Shown: positions 34,093-42,391 of the stretch, in pieces
How positions within the stretch are numbered: position 1 is the first letter of the stretch
How the letters are laid out: each line of letters begins with the position of its first letter
Assembly: GCF_002210095.1 (NCBI RefSeq)
Contig: NZ_AQQR01000016.1
Location: forward strand, 18,887-82,886
From: Marinibacterium profundimaris
GTDB lineage: Bacteria > Pseudomonadota > Alphaproteobacteria > Rhodobacterales > Rhodobacteraceae
Direction: 5' to 3'
Length of the DNA stretch: 64,000 nucleotides
The notes under the pieces: model-generated
What the model saw: the letters and a program-made list of their open reading frames with translations, nothing else
Database searches by the model: none
Told to the model about the DNA's origin: nothing
Program-made: the position numbers and the translations under genes

Positions 34093-34103
34093 GCACATAT
34101 ATG
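34093..34103 (+). promoter_or_regulatory. Motif GCACATATATG (copy D of GCACATATGTG)
   Basis: One mismatch from GCACATATGTG. It lies between the broken TRAP gene (start 33905) and the ACAD remnant, and would have controlled the TRAP gene. Other copies are at 50615, 52511 and 57869. Confidence 0.5.
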
Positions 34104-34151
34104 CTATTGCGCTAACCGAAGCCGCAGCGACAGCCACGCGCCAATCAAGGG

Positions 34152-34495
34152 TCAGCAGGACTTGGACATCCCCGGCGCTTTCTCGGCCACGTAAGAGAGG
34201 ATCAGTTCCTCGCTGACCGGCGCGATGAAGTGCAGCACGCTTTCTCGGAAATACCGCTCGACGTGAAATTCCCGCGCGAAGCCAAAGCCGCCATGGGTGC
34301 GCACCGCCCGGAACGCCGCTTCGTAGGCTGCCGATCCTGCGAGGGTGCGCGCGGTATTGGCCCGGAGCCCGCAGGGCCTGCCCTGAACGTAAAGCGCGGC
34401 GGAACTGAAGACGCATCCACACCGAAGCGAGCGGATGCTGGATAGACTGGTTCTGACTGATCGGACGACCGAAGACGACGCGCTCGCGCGAAAAG
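34152..34495 (-). pseudogene. Acyl-CoA dehydrogenase C-terminal remnant with frameshift
   Basis: The minus strand begins near 34495 with SRERVVFGRPISQNQSIQHP, the FAD-helix of an ACAD, but is open at neither N-terminus nor a start codon. Near 34410 the frame is lost and homology continues in another frame: SAALYVQGRPCGLRANTART, then RTHGGFGFAREFHVERYF and IAPVSEELILSYVAEKAPGM before the stop. The ending identifies it as a fourth member of the APV-type ACAD subgroup (18648, 27536, 37738). Truncation and frameshift make it non-functional; it is another casualty near the IS junction. Confidence 0.8.
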
Positions 34496-34655
34496 GCCGG
34501 TGCCTGCCTCATGGGACCACTGCAACCCGCTGCCGTCAATTTACCCTGACTTTGCAAAAAGCCAACGCCAGTGGGCTACCGATTCTGACCAGGGTCAGAA
34601 CCTACTCTTTTGCCAGGGGGGGCAAAAAAATCACGACGGGTGGGGATCCCGATGT

Positions 34656-35459
34656 TCAACAGACTCTAGGATCATGACCTTTCTTTCCCAGATGCCGAAC
34701 AATTTCTTCACGCATGATCCTAACAATCTCGTTCTCGGATCGCTGGATGACATCCGTTGGGGCACCAACCCCGACGGCAAAAAGGCGGGAACTCTGGTGG
34801 CTGGGAAAGGGCATGGAGATCAATCCGGCGCCTTTGACGACTTGATCGGTTGAAAGATAGTACCCCTTGGCACGGGTCTCGGTCAACGAGGCGACGAAGG
34901 CCTTCACGTCCACCGCCGGTTTGTCGGGCGCACGATAGGCATTGATCTTTCGTAACAGGCGGCACACTTCTTCATCGCTGAAGCGGCTCATCAGAACCCG
35001 CCCCACCCCCGAAGTCCCCAGCGGACGTCGCGTGCCGAGTGAAATGTGGTGGATCGGCGACTTCTTCGGACGGATTACTTGGACATACTCAGCTTCGTCA
35101 CCGTTCTTTGTTCCCAGGACAACGACATGCTGCGTCCGTTGCGCGATCGCCTTGAGCAGCCGCTGGATGATGCCTTCGCCGAACAGATCCGGGTTCATCC
35201 ATGAGCCCAGAAGAGGGACGCGCTCAGTGGGGAAGTAGTTCTTGTTTCGGGCATCGTGCGTCAGGAAGCCGAGGCTGACCATGCTCTTCAAGAGCGCCGA
35301 GGTACTCGATTGCGGATACCCCAGCTTCTTGGATACTTCCACGACCGTTAGCGGCCGTCGCACCTCGTCGAAATATACCAACGTTTCACAGGTGCGGGCG
35401 ACTGATTTCACGACGTGGTCCCCGCCGGTCTTCGCCAGCGCCTGATGCGCGTCCTCCAT
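34656..35459 (-). CDS. IclR-family transcriptional regulator
   Basis: 267 aa. An N-terminal winged helix (VVKSVARTCETLVYFDE, then VVEVSKKLGYPQSSTSALLKSMVSLGFL, about residues 18-68) is followed by an IclR effector domain (VQVIRPKKSPIHHISLGTRRPLGTSGVGRVLM near residues 125-155 and STDQVVKGAGLISMPF). ATG 35459 is preferred because GGGAG then has a 6-base gap; ATG 35465 is adjacent to it. It is one of two IclR genes in the window and may act on the adjacent TRAP remnant or on the GCACATATGTG sites (inference). A half-conserved palindrome (TCTGTC-N4-GTTAGA, 35525-35540) lies 66 bases upstream. Confidence 0.88.
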   Translation of the reverse strand: MEDAHQALAKTGGDHVVKSVARTCETLVYFDEVRRPLTVVEVSKKLGYPQSSTSALLKSMVSLGFLTHDARNKNYFPTERVPLLGSWMNPDLFGEGIIQRLLKAIAQRTQHVVVLGTKNGDEAEYVQVIRPKKSPIHHISLGTRRPLGTSGVGRVLMSRFSDEEVCRLLRKINAYRAPDKPAVDVKAFVASLTETRAKGYYLSTDQVVKGAGLISMPFPSHQSSRLFAVGVGAPTDVIQRSENEIVRIMREEIVRHLGKKGHDPRVC

Positions 35460-35599
35460 GATCATCTCCCAGCATACTATTATATGAACAGCATTCCGAT
35501 ATAAGAATGATCGCGTATGCGGTTTCTGTCAACTGTTAGAAAATCGTAGAAGGCTCGCCGCATACTCTCAGGGGGTCGGGAACATTTCGGGCTCGTTTG

Positions 35600-37714
35600 T
35601 CAGTGGCCGCCTCGCTTTGTGGGGATGATGACGCCATCAGCGGCCACGGCGCCCTGGCCACTGGGCCCGACGATCAACGGGTTCACATCAATGGTCTCAA
35701 GCGCTGCCCCGTGATAGGCGGCAAAGGCCGACAGGCGCGCAAGGGCGTCGGCGAGCGCGCCGATGTCGCGTTCGGGCGCCCCCCGGAATGCGTCCAGCAG
35801 TTTTCGACCGTGGATTTCGTCGATCATGCGGCGCGCTTCGGCGGGACCGAAAGGAGCAACCCGGAAGGACACGTCTCCCAGCGCCTCGACCAGCACGCCG
35901 CCCAGACCGAACATGACCACCGGGCCGAACGCCGGATCCTGGGTCACACCCAGTATGGCCTCCAGCCCAGGTGCTGCCTGTTCCGCCACGACCAGACCGT
36001 CGATTCGCGCATCGGGCGCTTTCTCGGACGCCAGTTCCAGAATGCGCGCTCCGGCTGAGCGGACCTCTTCGACCGAGCGCAGGTTCAGCGCCACGCCACC
36101 GATATCGGATTTATGCAGGATGTCGGGCGAGGCGATCTTCAACACGATCGGAAAGCCCATCTCCTGCGCCGCCTCGGCTGCCGCCTCCGGAGTCCTGGCC
36201 AGGGTTTCGCGCACGATCCCGATGCCGGCCTCGGCAAGCAGCGCCTTGGCCTCGATCTCGTTCACCATGCCGTCCGGCAACGGCGACAGGTCGGACAGTT
36301 CGGGTATCGGGTCATGTTCGCCGGCCCGCGCGAAGGACCTGGCGAAATAGCGCAATGCGGCCATCGCACGGACCGCGCGTGTCGGTTCCTCGAACACGAT
36401 GAACCCCGACTTTTCATATGCGGCACGACCCTCGGGTTCGGTCAGCGAACAGAACAGCATCGGCCGGCCAGGAAACTTCTCGCGGATGCGCTCCAGCCCG
36501 GTCCGGATGGCTTCGTTCAGGTCGGCGACAAGACCGACCGTGGACATGAAGATGATGGCTCCGTCGATTTCGCCGTCGCCAAACAACACATCCATGTTGG
36601 TTTCCAGCAGGTCGATCTGGTTGACCAGCTGCGCCGTCACATCGACCGGGTTTCGGACACCTGCGAAAGGCAGCACCTCTTTTAGTTTTTTCTGCGCGTG
36701 ATCGGGAAGCGCGGGCACATCCAGTTTCAGTTTCTCGGCTTCGTCGGCCATCAGCACCCCGACGCCGCCGGACACCGTCACAAGACCCAGCCGGTCACCC
36801 TGCATCATCGAACCGGATTCGGCGCAGGCATAGGTCACATCGAACATTTCGTCGACCGATTGCGCCCGGTAGACGCCGTATTGCCGAAAGGCCGAGTCAT
36901 AGACCGCGTCGGACCCCGCCAGCGAGGCGGTATGCGATTGCGCGGCCTCGGCACCGACCGCGCTGCGGCCGACCTTCATCATGACCACCGGCTTTTCGCG
37001 TGCGCGCGCCAGTTCAAGGGCCTCGACCAGCCTGTCGCGGTCGGTCGCGCCTTCGAGGTATCCCATGATTACGCGGGTTTCGTCATCCTGCGCGCAATAG
37101 GCCACCGCATCGGCGAAATCGACGTCGCAGGAATTGCCCGTCGTCGCCCAGAGGTTCACACCAAGTCCGCGCATCCTGACCAGCGTCATGCAATACGACC
37201 CGAAGGCGCCGCTCTGGCTGACGATCGACACGCCGCCAGGCTTGGGCAGGTGCTTTTCGACCCCCGGTGTGAAGGTGGCGTAAAGATTGTGGCGCACATT
37301 GGCGATGCCAAGGCAGTTCGGCCCGACAAGCCGCATACCCCCTTCGCGCGCGATATCCACCATGCGCGCCTGAAGCGCGGTGCCTTCGGCATCAACCTCG
37401 GAAAACCCCGAGCTGAAGATCACCGCCCCCCGCACGCCGCGGGCCGCGCATTGCTCGACCGCTTGAACCGCCAACGGCGCGGGCAACGCGATCACCGCCA
37501 GATCCGGGGTCGTCGGGGCCTCGGAGATCGACGGATAGGCCGTCAAACCCTGCACCTCGGGCGACTTCGGATTTATCGGCAGGATCGGGCCGTCGAACCC
37601 GTGACGTATCAGAAAATCCACCGGCCGTCCGCCGATGCGCTTGGGGTCACTCGACGCGCCGATCACGGCAACAGAACGAGGGGCGAAAATGGCATCCATT
37701 CCGTCAATTCGCAT
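35600..37714 (-). CDS. ADP-forming acyl-CoA synthetase (fused alpha-beta, NDP-forming)
   Basis: 704 aa NDP-forming acyl-CoA ligase. Residues 1-460 hold the CoA-binding/ligase part (SVAVIGASSDPKRIGG, RLVGPNCLGIANV, VSQSGAFGSYCM and SHTASLAGSDAVYDSAF with the phosphorylated His). Residues 480-700 hold an ATP-grasp domain (LAEAGIGIVRETLARTPEAA, FPIVLKIASPDILHKSDIGG, FGPVVMFGLGGVLVEALGDV). It makes acyl-CoA from acid, CoA and ATP with ADP and Pi, reversibly. AAAGGAAG precedes the ATG. It is the third gene after CaiB and an ACAD, all minus strand, downstream of operator site D. Confidence 0.88.
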   Translation of the reverse strand: MRIDGMDAIFAPRSVAVIGASSDPKRIGGRPVDFLIRHGFDGPILPINPKSPEVQGLTAYPSISEAPTTPDLAVIALPAPLAVQAVEQCAARGVRGAVIFSSGFSEVDAEGTALQARMVDIAREGGMRLVGPNCLGIANVRHNLYATFTPGVEKHLPKPGGVSIVSQSGAFGSYCMTLVRMRGLGVNLWATTGNSCDVDFADAVAYCAQDDETRVIMGYLEGATDRDRLVEALELARAREKPVVMMKVGRSAVGAEAAQSHTASLAGSDAVYDSAFRQYGVYRAQSVDEMFDVTYACAESGSMMQGDRLGLVTVSGGVGVLMADEAEKLKLDVPALPDHAQKKLKEVLPFAGVRNPVDVTAQLVNQIDLLETNMDVLFGDGEIDGAIIFMSTVGLVADLNEAIRTGLERIREKFPGRPMLFCSLTEPEGRAAYEKSGFIVFEEPTRAVRAMAALRYFARSFARAGEHDPIPELSDLSPLPDGMVNEIEAKALLAEAGIGIVRETLARTPEAAAEAAQEMGFPIVLKIASPDILHKSDIGGVALNLRSVEEVRSAGARILELASEKAPDARIDGLVVAEQAAPGLEAILGVTQDPAFGPVVMFGLGGVLVEALGDVSFRVAPFGPAEARRMIDEIHGRKLLDAFRGAPERDIGALADALARLSAFAAYHGAALETIDVNPLIVGPSGQGAVAADGVIIPTKRGGH

Positions 37715-37737
37715 GGGTCTTCCTTTGATACTCTAAA

Positions 37738-38904
37738 CTAGTAGGATTTCGGCAGGCCGAGCGCATGTTCCGCGATGAACGACAGCACCAGTTGCGGGGT
37801 GACCGGCGCGATGCGGAACAGGATGGCTTCCCGCACAAGCCGCTCGACATGGTATTCCTTGGCATAGCCGAAACCGCCGAAGGTAAGCTGCGCGGTCTGC
37901 GTCGCCTTCACCGCCGCTTCGCCCGCCAGGTATTTGCCTGCGTTGGCTTCGTTTCCGCAGGGCTTGCCGGCATCGTAAAGCGCGCCGGCGTTCATCGCCA
38001 TGAGGTTGGCGGCTTCCAGCTCGGCCCAGCAGGCGGCCAGCGGGTGCTGCACACCCTGGTTCTGTCCGATCGGCCTGCCAAAGACGACACGCTCATTGGC
38101 GTAATCCGCCGCACGCCGAAGCGCGTTGCGCCCGATGCCCACCGCTTCGGCGGCGACAAGCACCCTTTCGGGATTCAGCCCGTGCAAGATCTGGCGAAAG
38201 CCCTGACCTTCCTCGCCGATCAGATCTTCGGCCGGGATCGGCAGCCCGTCGATGAACAGCTCGTTTGAATCGACGCACTTGCGACCCATCTTCTCGATCT
38301 CGCGCACCGTCACGAACGTCCGATCAAGATCGGTGTAGAACAGGCTCAGGCCTTCGGTCGGTTTTTTGACCTCTTCAAGCGGGGTGGTGCGCGCCAGAAG
38401 CAGGATCTTGTCGGCCACCTGGGCGGTCGAAATCCAGACCTTCTGCCCATGTACGACATAGCGGTCGCCCTGACGCACGGCGCGGGTTTTCAGCTTGGTC
38501 GTGTCGAGGCCGGTCGTCGGTTCGGTGACACCGAAACAGGCCCGTTGCTCGCCGGCCACCAGTGGCGGAAGATAGGTCTTCTTCTGGTCCTCAGTGCCGA
38601 ACTTGACGACCGGATTCAGGCCGAAGATGTTCATATGGATCGCCGAGGCGGCGCTGTTGCCGCCCCCGGACTCTGCGATCGCCTGCATCATGATCGCAGC
38701 GTCGACAATGCCAAGTCCGGCGCCGCCGTAGGCTTCGGGGATGGCGATTCCCAGCCAGCCATCGCGGGCCAGCTTCTGGTGCAATTCGTGCGGGAAGCCG
38801 CCTTCGCGATCCCGGTTCAGCCAGAACTCGTCGTCGAACTCTTCGCAAATCCGCAGGACGGCATTGCGGATTCCCTGCTGATCGGATGTCATCTGATAGG
38901 TCAT
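37738..38904 (-). CDS. Acyl-CoA dehydrogenase (APV...SY C-terminal subtype)
   Basis: 388 aa ACAD with IPEAYGGAGLGIVDAA near residue 54, GVTEPTTGLDTTKLKTRAV, HGQKVWISTAQ, ERVVFGRPIGQNQGVQHPLA and LTFGGFGYAKEYHVERL. The C-terminus reads IAPVTPQLVLSFIAEHALGL, with no YEGT/Glu segment. Very similar in plan to the ACAD at 27536. TTGAGGAGAAC precedes the ATG. Middle gene of a minus operon with CaiB and an ADP-forming ligase, consistent with activation by CoA transfer followed by desaturation (inference). Confidence 0.87.
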   Translation of the reverse strand: MTYQMTSDQQGIRNAVLRICEEFDDEFWLNRDREGGFPHELHQKLARDGWLGIAIPEAYGGAGLGIVDAAIMMQAIAESGGGNSAASAIHMNIFGLNPVVKFGTEDQKKTYLPPLVAGEQRACFGVTEPTTGLDTTKLKTRAVRQGDRYVVHGQKVWISTAQVADKILLLARTTPLEEVKKPTEGLSLFYTDLDRTFVTVREIEKMGRKCVDSNELFIDGLPIPAEDLIGEEGQGFRQILHGLNPERVLVAAEAVGIGRNALRRAADYANERVVFGRPIGQNQGVQHPLAACWAELEAANLMAMNAGALYDAGKPCGNEANAGKYLAGEAAVKATQTAQLTFGGFGYAKEYHVERLVREAILFRIAPVTPQLVLSFIAEHALGLPKSY

Positions 38905-38934
38905 GGTGTTCTCCTCAAATCTCGCAGTCCGCTC

Positions 38935-40149
38935 TCAGCGTTTCGGTTCGGCTACAGTGCCGTTTTCGGTGAGCTTGTCGATCTTCCCGGCGTCGTATCC
39001 GAGCTCTTCCAGCACTGCGCGGCTGTCGGCGCCCAGCTCTCTGCGCCCGAGCCAGCGCAGCCGTCCCGGCGTCTTGTCCAGCTTTGGCACGGGTCCGACG
39101 ACCTTGGTGTCGTCGCCCTCGACCCCGACGATGTCGCCGCGCGCGGCGATCTGCGGATCGGCAAGGATGTCATCGACGTCATAGACCATCGCCGCCACGG
39201 CATCGTGGGCCTGGAAGATGTCAATCGCCTTCTGCGCGTCATGCTGTGCCACAAATGCGCCGAGACGGTCCACAATCTCGTCCATGTGCTCCGCGAAGCC
39301 ATCGAGGCTTTGGAATTGCGGCTGTTCCGCCCATTCCTTTCCGCCCGCGGCTTCCAGAAGCCGCCGCCCGGTCGCCGCACTCCCTGCGCTGATTGTGACC
39401 CATTTCCCGTCCCTGGCGCGAAACACCCCCGCCGGGGCGTAGGAATTGGGTGCCTGAAGTCCGTTTCGGTCAACCGGTAGCCCCGCGCCGGTTCGCGTCG
39501 GAACGTGATAGTCGATCAGGCGCAACAGCGGCTCGAAGATGGCCAGGTCCACCACCTGGCCCCTGGCGCTGCCGTTCTGCACCGCATGAAGCGCCATCAT
39601 CGCGCCGTAGGCCGCCATCAGGCCGGTGGTCGAATCCGCGGCGGGAAAGCCGGGGTGCATCGGCGCGTTGTCGGCAAAGCCGGTGATGTGCGCCAGTCCG
39701 CTCATGGCCTCGCCGGCCCGACCGAAACCCGGCCACGAGGAACGCGGCCCGGTCTGGCCATAGCCCGAGATCCGCACGATCACCAGATCGGGATTCCAGC
39801 CATGCAGAACCTCTGGCGCCAATCCCGCCCTTTCAAGCACGCCGGGGCGGAAGTTTTCGATAAGAACCTGCGCGTTTTCGACCAAGCGGCGCAGAACCTC
39901 GCGGCCGTCTTCGGTTTTCCAGTCCAAGGCAACCAGTCGCTTGTTTCGGGCCAGCGTCTTCCACCACACACCGACGCCATCCTTGGCGCGCGCGCTCAGA
40001 ACCCGCAGCATGTCGCCCTGCCCCGGCCGTTCGATCTTGATCACATCGGCGCCGAAATCGGAGAGCAGAGCGCCGCACATCGGCGCGGCAATCACATGCC
40101 CCATTTCAATCACCCTGAGATCGCTCAGCGGCCCGTCTGTTATCTTCAC
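38935..40149 (-). CDS. CaiB/BaiF family CoA-transferase (family III)
   Basis: 404 aa family III CoA-transferase. It begins LSDLRVIEMGHVIAAPMCGA, with DFGADVIKIERPGQGD, NKRLVALDWKTEDGREVL, LIENFRPGVLERAGL, IVRISGYGQTGP and AADSTTGLMAAYGAM, where Asp is the likely thioester-forming catalytic residue. It moves CoA between carboxylates without ATP, or acts as a racemase in some relatives. It starts at GTG 40149 with GGGAG 8 bases upstream. First gene of the minus operon; operator site D lies 100 bases upstream and is shared with the divergent plus operon. Confidence 0.88.
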   Translation of the reverse strand: MKITDGPLSDLRVIEMGHVIAAPMCGALLSDFGADVIKIERPGQGDMLRVLSARAKDGVGVWWKTLARNKRLVALDWKTEDGREVLRRLVENAQVLIENFRPGVLERAGLAPEVLHGWNPDLVIVRISGYGQTGPRSSWPGFGRAGEAMSGLAHITGFADNAPMHPGFPAADSTTGLMAAYGAMMALHAVQNGSARGQVVDLAIFEPLLRLIDYHVPTRTGAGLPVDRNGLQAPNSYAPAGVFRARDGKWVTISAGSAATGRRLLEAAGGKEWAEQPQFQSLDGFAEHMDEIVDRLGAFVAQHDAQKAIDIFQAHDAVAAMVYDVDDILADPQIAARGDIVGVEGDDTKVVGPVPKLDKTPGRLRWLGRRELGADSRAVLEELGYDAGKIDKLTENGTVAEPKR

Positions 40150-40248
40150 TCGGTAGTCTCCCAGATTGTCATTTCTCGGTCGTCAAGCCCTAACCTCCGG
40201 GTCCAGCGCCCTCAGTCTCATCGGAACCTAAATCCATTGCGAGAACAA

Positions 40249-40264
40249 TCGAACGCCCGTTAGA
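40249..40264. promoter_or_regulatory. Operator palindrome TCGAACGCCCGTTAGA (site D)
   Basis: Same 6-4-6 layout as sites A-C with one arm mismatch (TCGAAC for TCTAAC). It lies between divergent starts 40149 (minus) and 40308 (plus). Confidence 0.65.
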
Positions 40265-40307
40265 TCATCGAAACGGACAATAAAATTTTCACTTGACGGA
40301 GAAAGAA

Positions 40308-41723
40308 ATGGCTGAGCCAAACACGAATCGAATGGCGGTTCGCCGACCTTCGGTTGCAGAGGCATTGGACGCTCTGTTCGATCCCAGCACCATCGCGGTC
40401 GTCGGGGCCTCCCGCACCAAGGGCAAGCTCGGGCAGGCCGTGCTGGCCCTGCTGAAGAGCAACGGCTATCGCGGCAAGATCATTCCGGTGAACCCCTCGG
40501 GCGGCGAAATCGAGGGGCTTGCGGCAGCACGCAGCCTGGAGGAGATCGACGGCCCGATCGACGTGGTCGTTCTGGCAACCCCGGTCGGCGTCGCTCTCGA
40601 TGCGCTGGAAACCTGTACCCGGCTCGATGTGAAAGTCGTGGTCGGGGTGACCTCCGGCTTTTCGGAAGCCGGGGAAGACGGCCACAACAACGAGATGCGG
40701 CTGCGCCGGATCATGCAGGACGCGCCCTTTCGCCTGGTCGGGCCGAACTGCGAAGGCGTGGTGCGCCCCGCGTCGGATCTGCAATTGACCTTCAGCCCCA
40801 TGTTCAACGGTCTCAGGCCCGGCCCCGTGGCCATGATTTCCCAGTCCGGCGCGCTAGGCGGCCTTATGGCGTTGCGTCTGGGCGAACGCGGCGTGGGGAT
40901 CAATGCCATCGTCTCCAGCGGCAACGAAACGGATCTGACCGCCGCGGATCTGCTCGAATATCTCGGCAACGATCCGCAGACCCGCGTGGTTCTGTGCTAC
41001 GTCGAGGAACTGCGCGACGGGCGCCGCTTTGCCGAGGCGGCCCAACGACTCACAAGAGCCGGAAAGCACGTCGTTGCGGTCAAGGGCGGACGAAGCCGCG
41101 CCGGATCGCGCGCTGTCGAATCGCATACCGGCGCGATGGCCGGAGACGACCGGGTGATCAGTGCGGTCTTCCGCGAAACCGGGGTTTTCCGCGCCCGGGA
41201 ATCCGTGGCTGCCGTCGATGCCGTCACGGCCCTCGCCGCAGGCAGGCGGCCTGCCGGCAACCGGGTCGGAATCATCTCTGTCACCGGCGGGCTCGGCGTC
41301 GAGATGACCGACCTGGCCGAAAGCGCTGGCTTCGAGGTTCCGGTCCTGGACGAGGCGACGCAGACCGCGCTGTCGCGCTATGTGCCGTTCTACGGCTCGG
41401 TGTCGAATCCGGTCGACCTGACCGGCGTCGTTCTGGCGAATCCCACCTATGTGGGCCGTTGCCTCGAGGCCGTAGCGGCCGATCCGGGCGTGGATATCGC
41501 CATCGCAATTATCACATTTGTGCCGGATCAACAGTTCATCGAGGCTTTGGCCGAGGCGTTCGACAGCACCGGCAAGCCGATCCTGATCGTCTGGACAGGC
41601 TCGGCGCGCAGCAATGCCTCGGGCGAAGCTCTGCGCGAACGGGCTGTCCCGGTTTATGATTCGCCCGCGCGGGCGGCCTCGGGCCTTTCGGCGCTAGCGG
41701 CTACGACTGGAGAAGTGGCATGA
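40308..41723 (+). CDS. ADP-forming acyl-CoA synthetase, CoA-binding (alpha) subunit
   Basis: 471 aa, corresponding to the N-terminal two thirds of the fused ligase at 35600. Motifs are TIAVVGASRTKGKLGQ, RLVGPNCEGVVRP, MISQSGALGGLMALRLGERG and SHTGAMAGDDRVISAVF with the phospho-His. The ATP-grasp half is encoded separately by the next gene (ATGA overlap), so this is a split NDP-forming ligase. ATG 40308 has GGAGAAAG 6 bases upstream, preferred over a TTG at 40293. First gene of the plus operon that ends at the terminator near 45700; operator site D is 44 bases upstream. Confidence 0.86.
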   Translation: MAEPNTNRMAVRRPSVAEALDALFDPSTIAVVGASRTKGKLGQAVLALLKSNGYRGKIIPVNPSGGEIEGLAAARSLEEIDGPIDVVVLATPVGVALDALETCTRLDVKVVVGVTSGFSEAGEDGHNNEMRLRRIMQDAPFRLVGPNCEGVVRPASDLQLTFSPMFNGLRPGPVAMISQSGALGGLMALRLGERGVGINAIVSSGNETDLTAADLLEYLGNDPQTRVVLCYVEELRDGRRFAEAAQRLTRAGKHVVAVKGGRSRAGSRAVESHTGAMAGDDRVISAVFRETGVFRARESVAAVDAVTALAAGRRPAGNRVGIISVTGGLGVEMTDLAESAGFEVPVLDEATQTALSRYVPFYGSVSNPVDLTGVVLANPTYVGRCLEAVAADPGVDIAIAIITFVPDQQFIEALAEAFDSTGKPILIVWTGSARSNASGEALRERAVPVYDSPARAASGLSALAATTGEVA

Positions 41724-42391
41724 CCCCGAGGGAAACACTGGAAAACTGGCAGCGCGCCGGGCGTAAAGTGGTCCACGAGGCCGACTCGAAGGACCTGCTG
41801 CAACAGATCGGTATACCGGTGCCGAAACGCGATCCCGCCGAGGGGCGCTGTGTCGCCAAGCTGTGTCACGACGACTACCCGCATAAGTCCGATCATGGTC
41901 TCGTCCGACTGGGTCTCTCGCCTCAAGAGGCGAATCAGGCCGCCACCGAAATGGCAGAACGGTTTGTGGGCGGTACGGCGCTGATCGAGGAAATGGAAGA
42001 AGGGTCCGTGGCCGAATGGATCATAGGTTGCAAACGCGACGACACCTTCGGTCCGATCGTTCTGGCCGGCCCCGGCGGCATTCTGGTGGAACTGATAGAC
42101 GCGGCCGAAATCCGGCTTGCGCCCGCAGGGCCGCAAACCGCCGAGGCGATGGTGAATTCAGGTCCCGGTGCCAGATTGCTGGCGGGGCTGCGCGGCGCGG
42201 AACCCGCCGACAAGGGGGCCCTGGCGGACCTGATTTCACGCATATCTGTTTTCTTCGCCGAAAACGCCGATCTGATCTCGGAAATTGAAATCAACCCTGT
42301 GATGGTTCGGGCGGACGGGAAAGGATTGGCTGCTGCCGATGCCTTGATCGTGTTGGCACCCAAGGCGAATGAACAGGAGAATTTAACGTGA
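41720..42391 (+). CDS. ATP-grasp (beta) subunit of ADP-forming acyl-CoA synthetase
   Basis: 223 aa ATP-grasp protein matching the C-terminal domain of NDP-forming ligases: LLQQIGIPVPKRDP, CVAKLCHDDYPHKSDHGLVRLGL, FGPIVLAGPGGILVELIDAA and ISEIEINPVMVRADG. It phosphorylates the alpha subunit's His from ATP or regenerates ATP in reverse. Coupled to alpha at 5' (ATGA) and to the MaoC gene at 3' (overlap). The fused version of the same enzyme sits on the opposite strand of the same divergent promoter, an unusual duplication. Confidence 0.85.
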   Translation: MTPRETLENWQRAGRKVVHEADSKDLLQQIGIPVPKRDPAEGRCVAKLCHDDYPHKSDHGLVRLGLSPQEANQAATEMAERFVGGTALIEEMEEGSVAEWIIGCKRDDTFGPIVLAGPGGILVELIDAAEIRLAPAGPQTAEAMVNSGPGARLLAGLRGAEPADKGALADLISRISVFFAENADLISEIEINPVMVRADGKGLAAADALIVLAPKANEQENLT

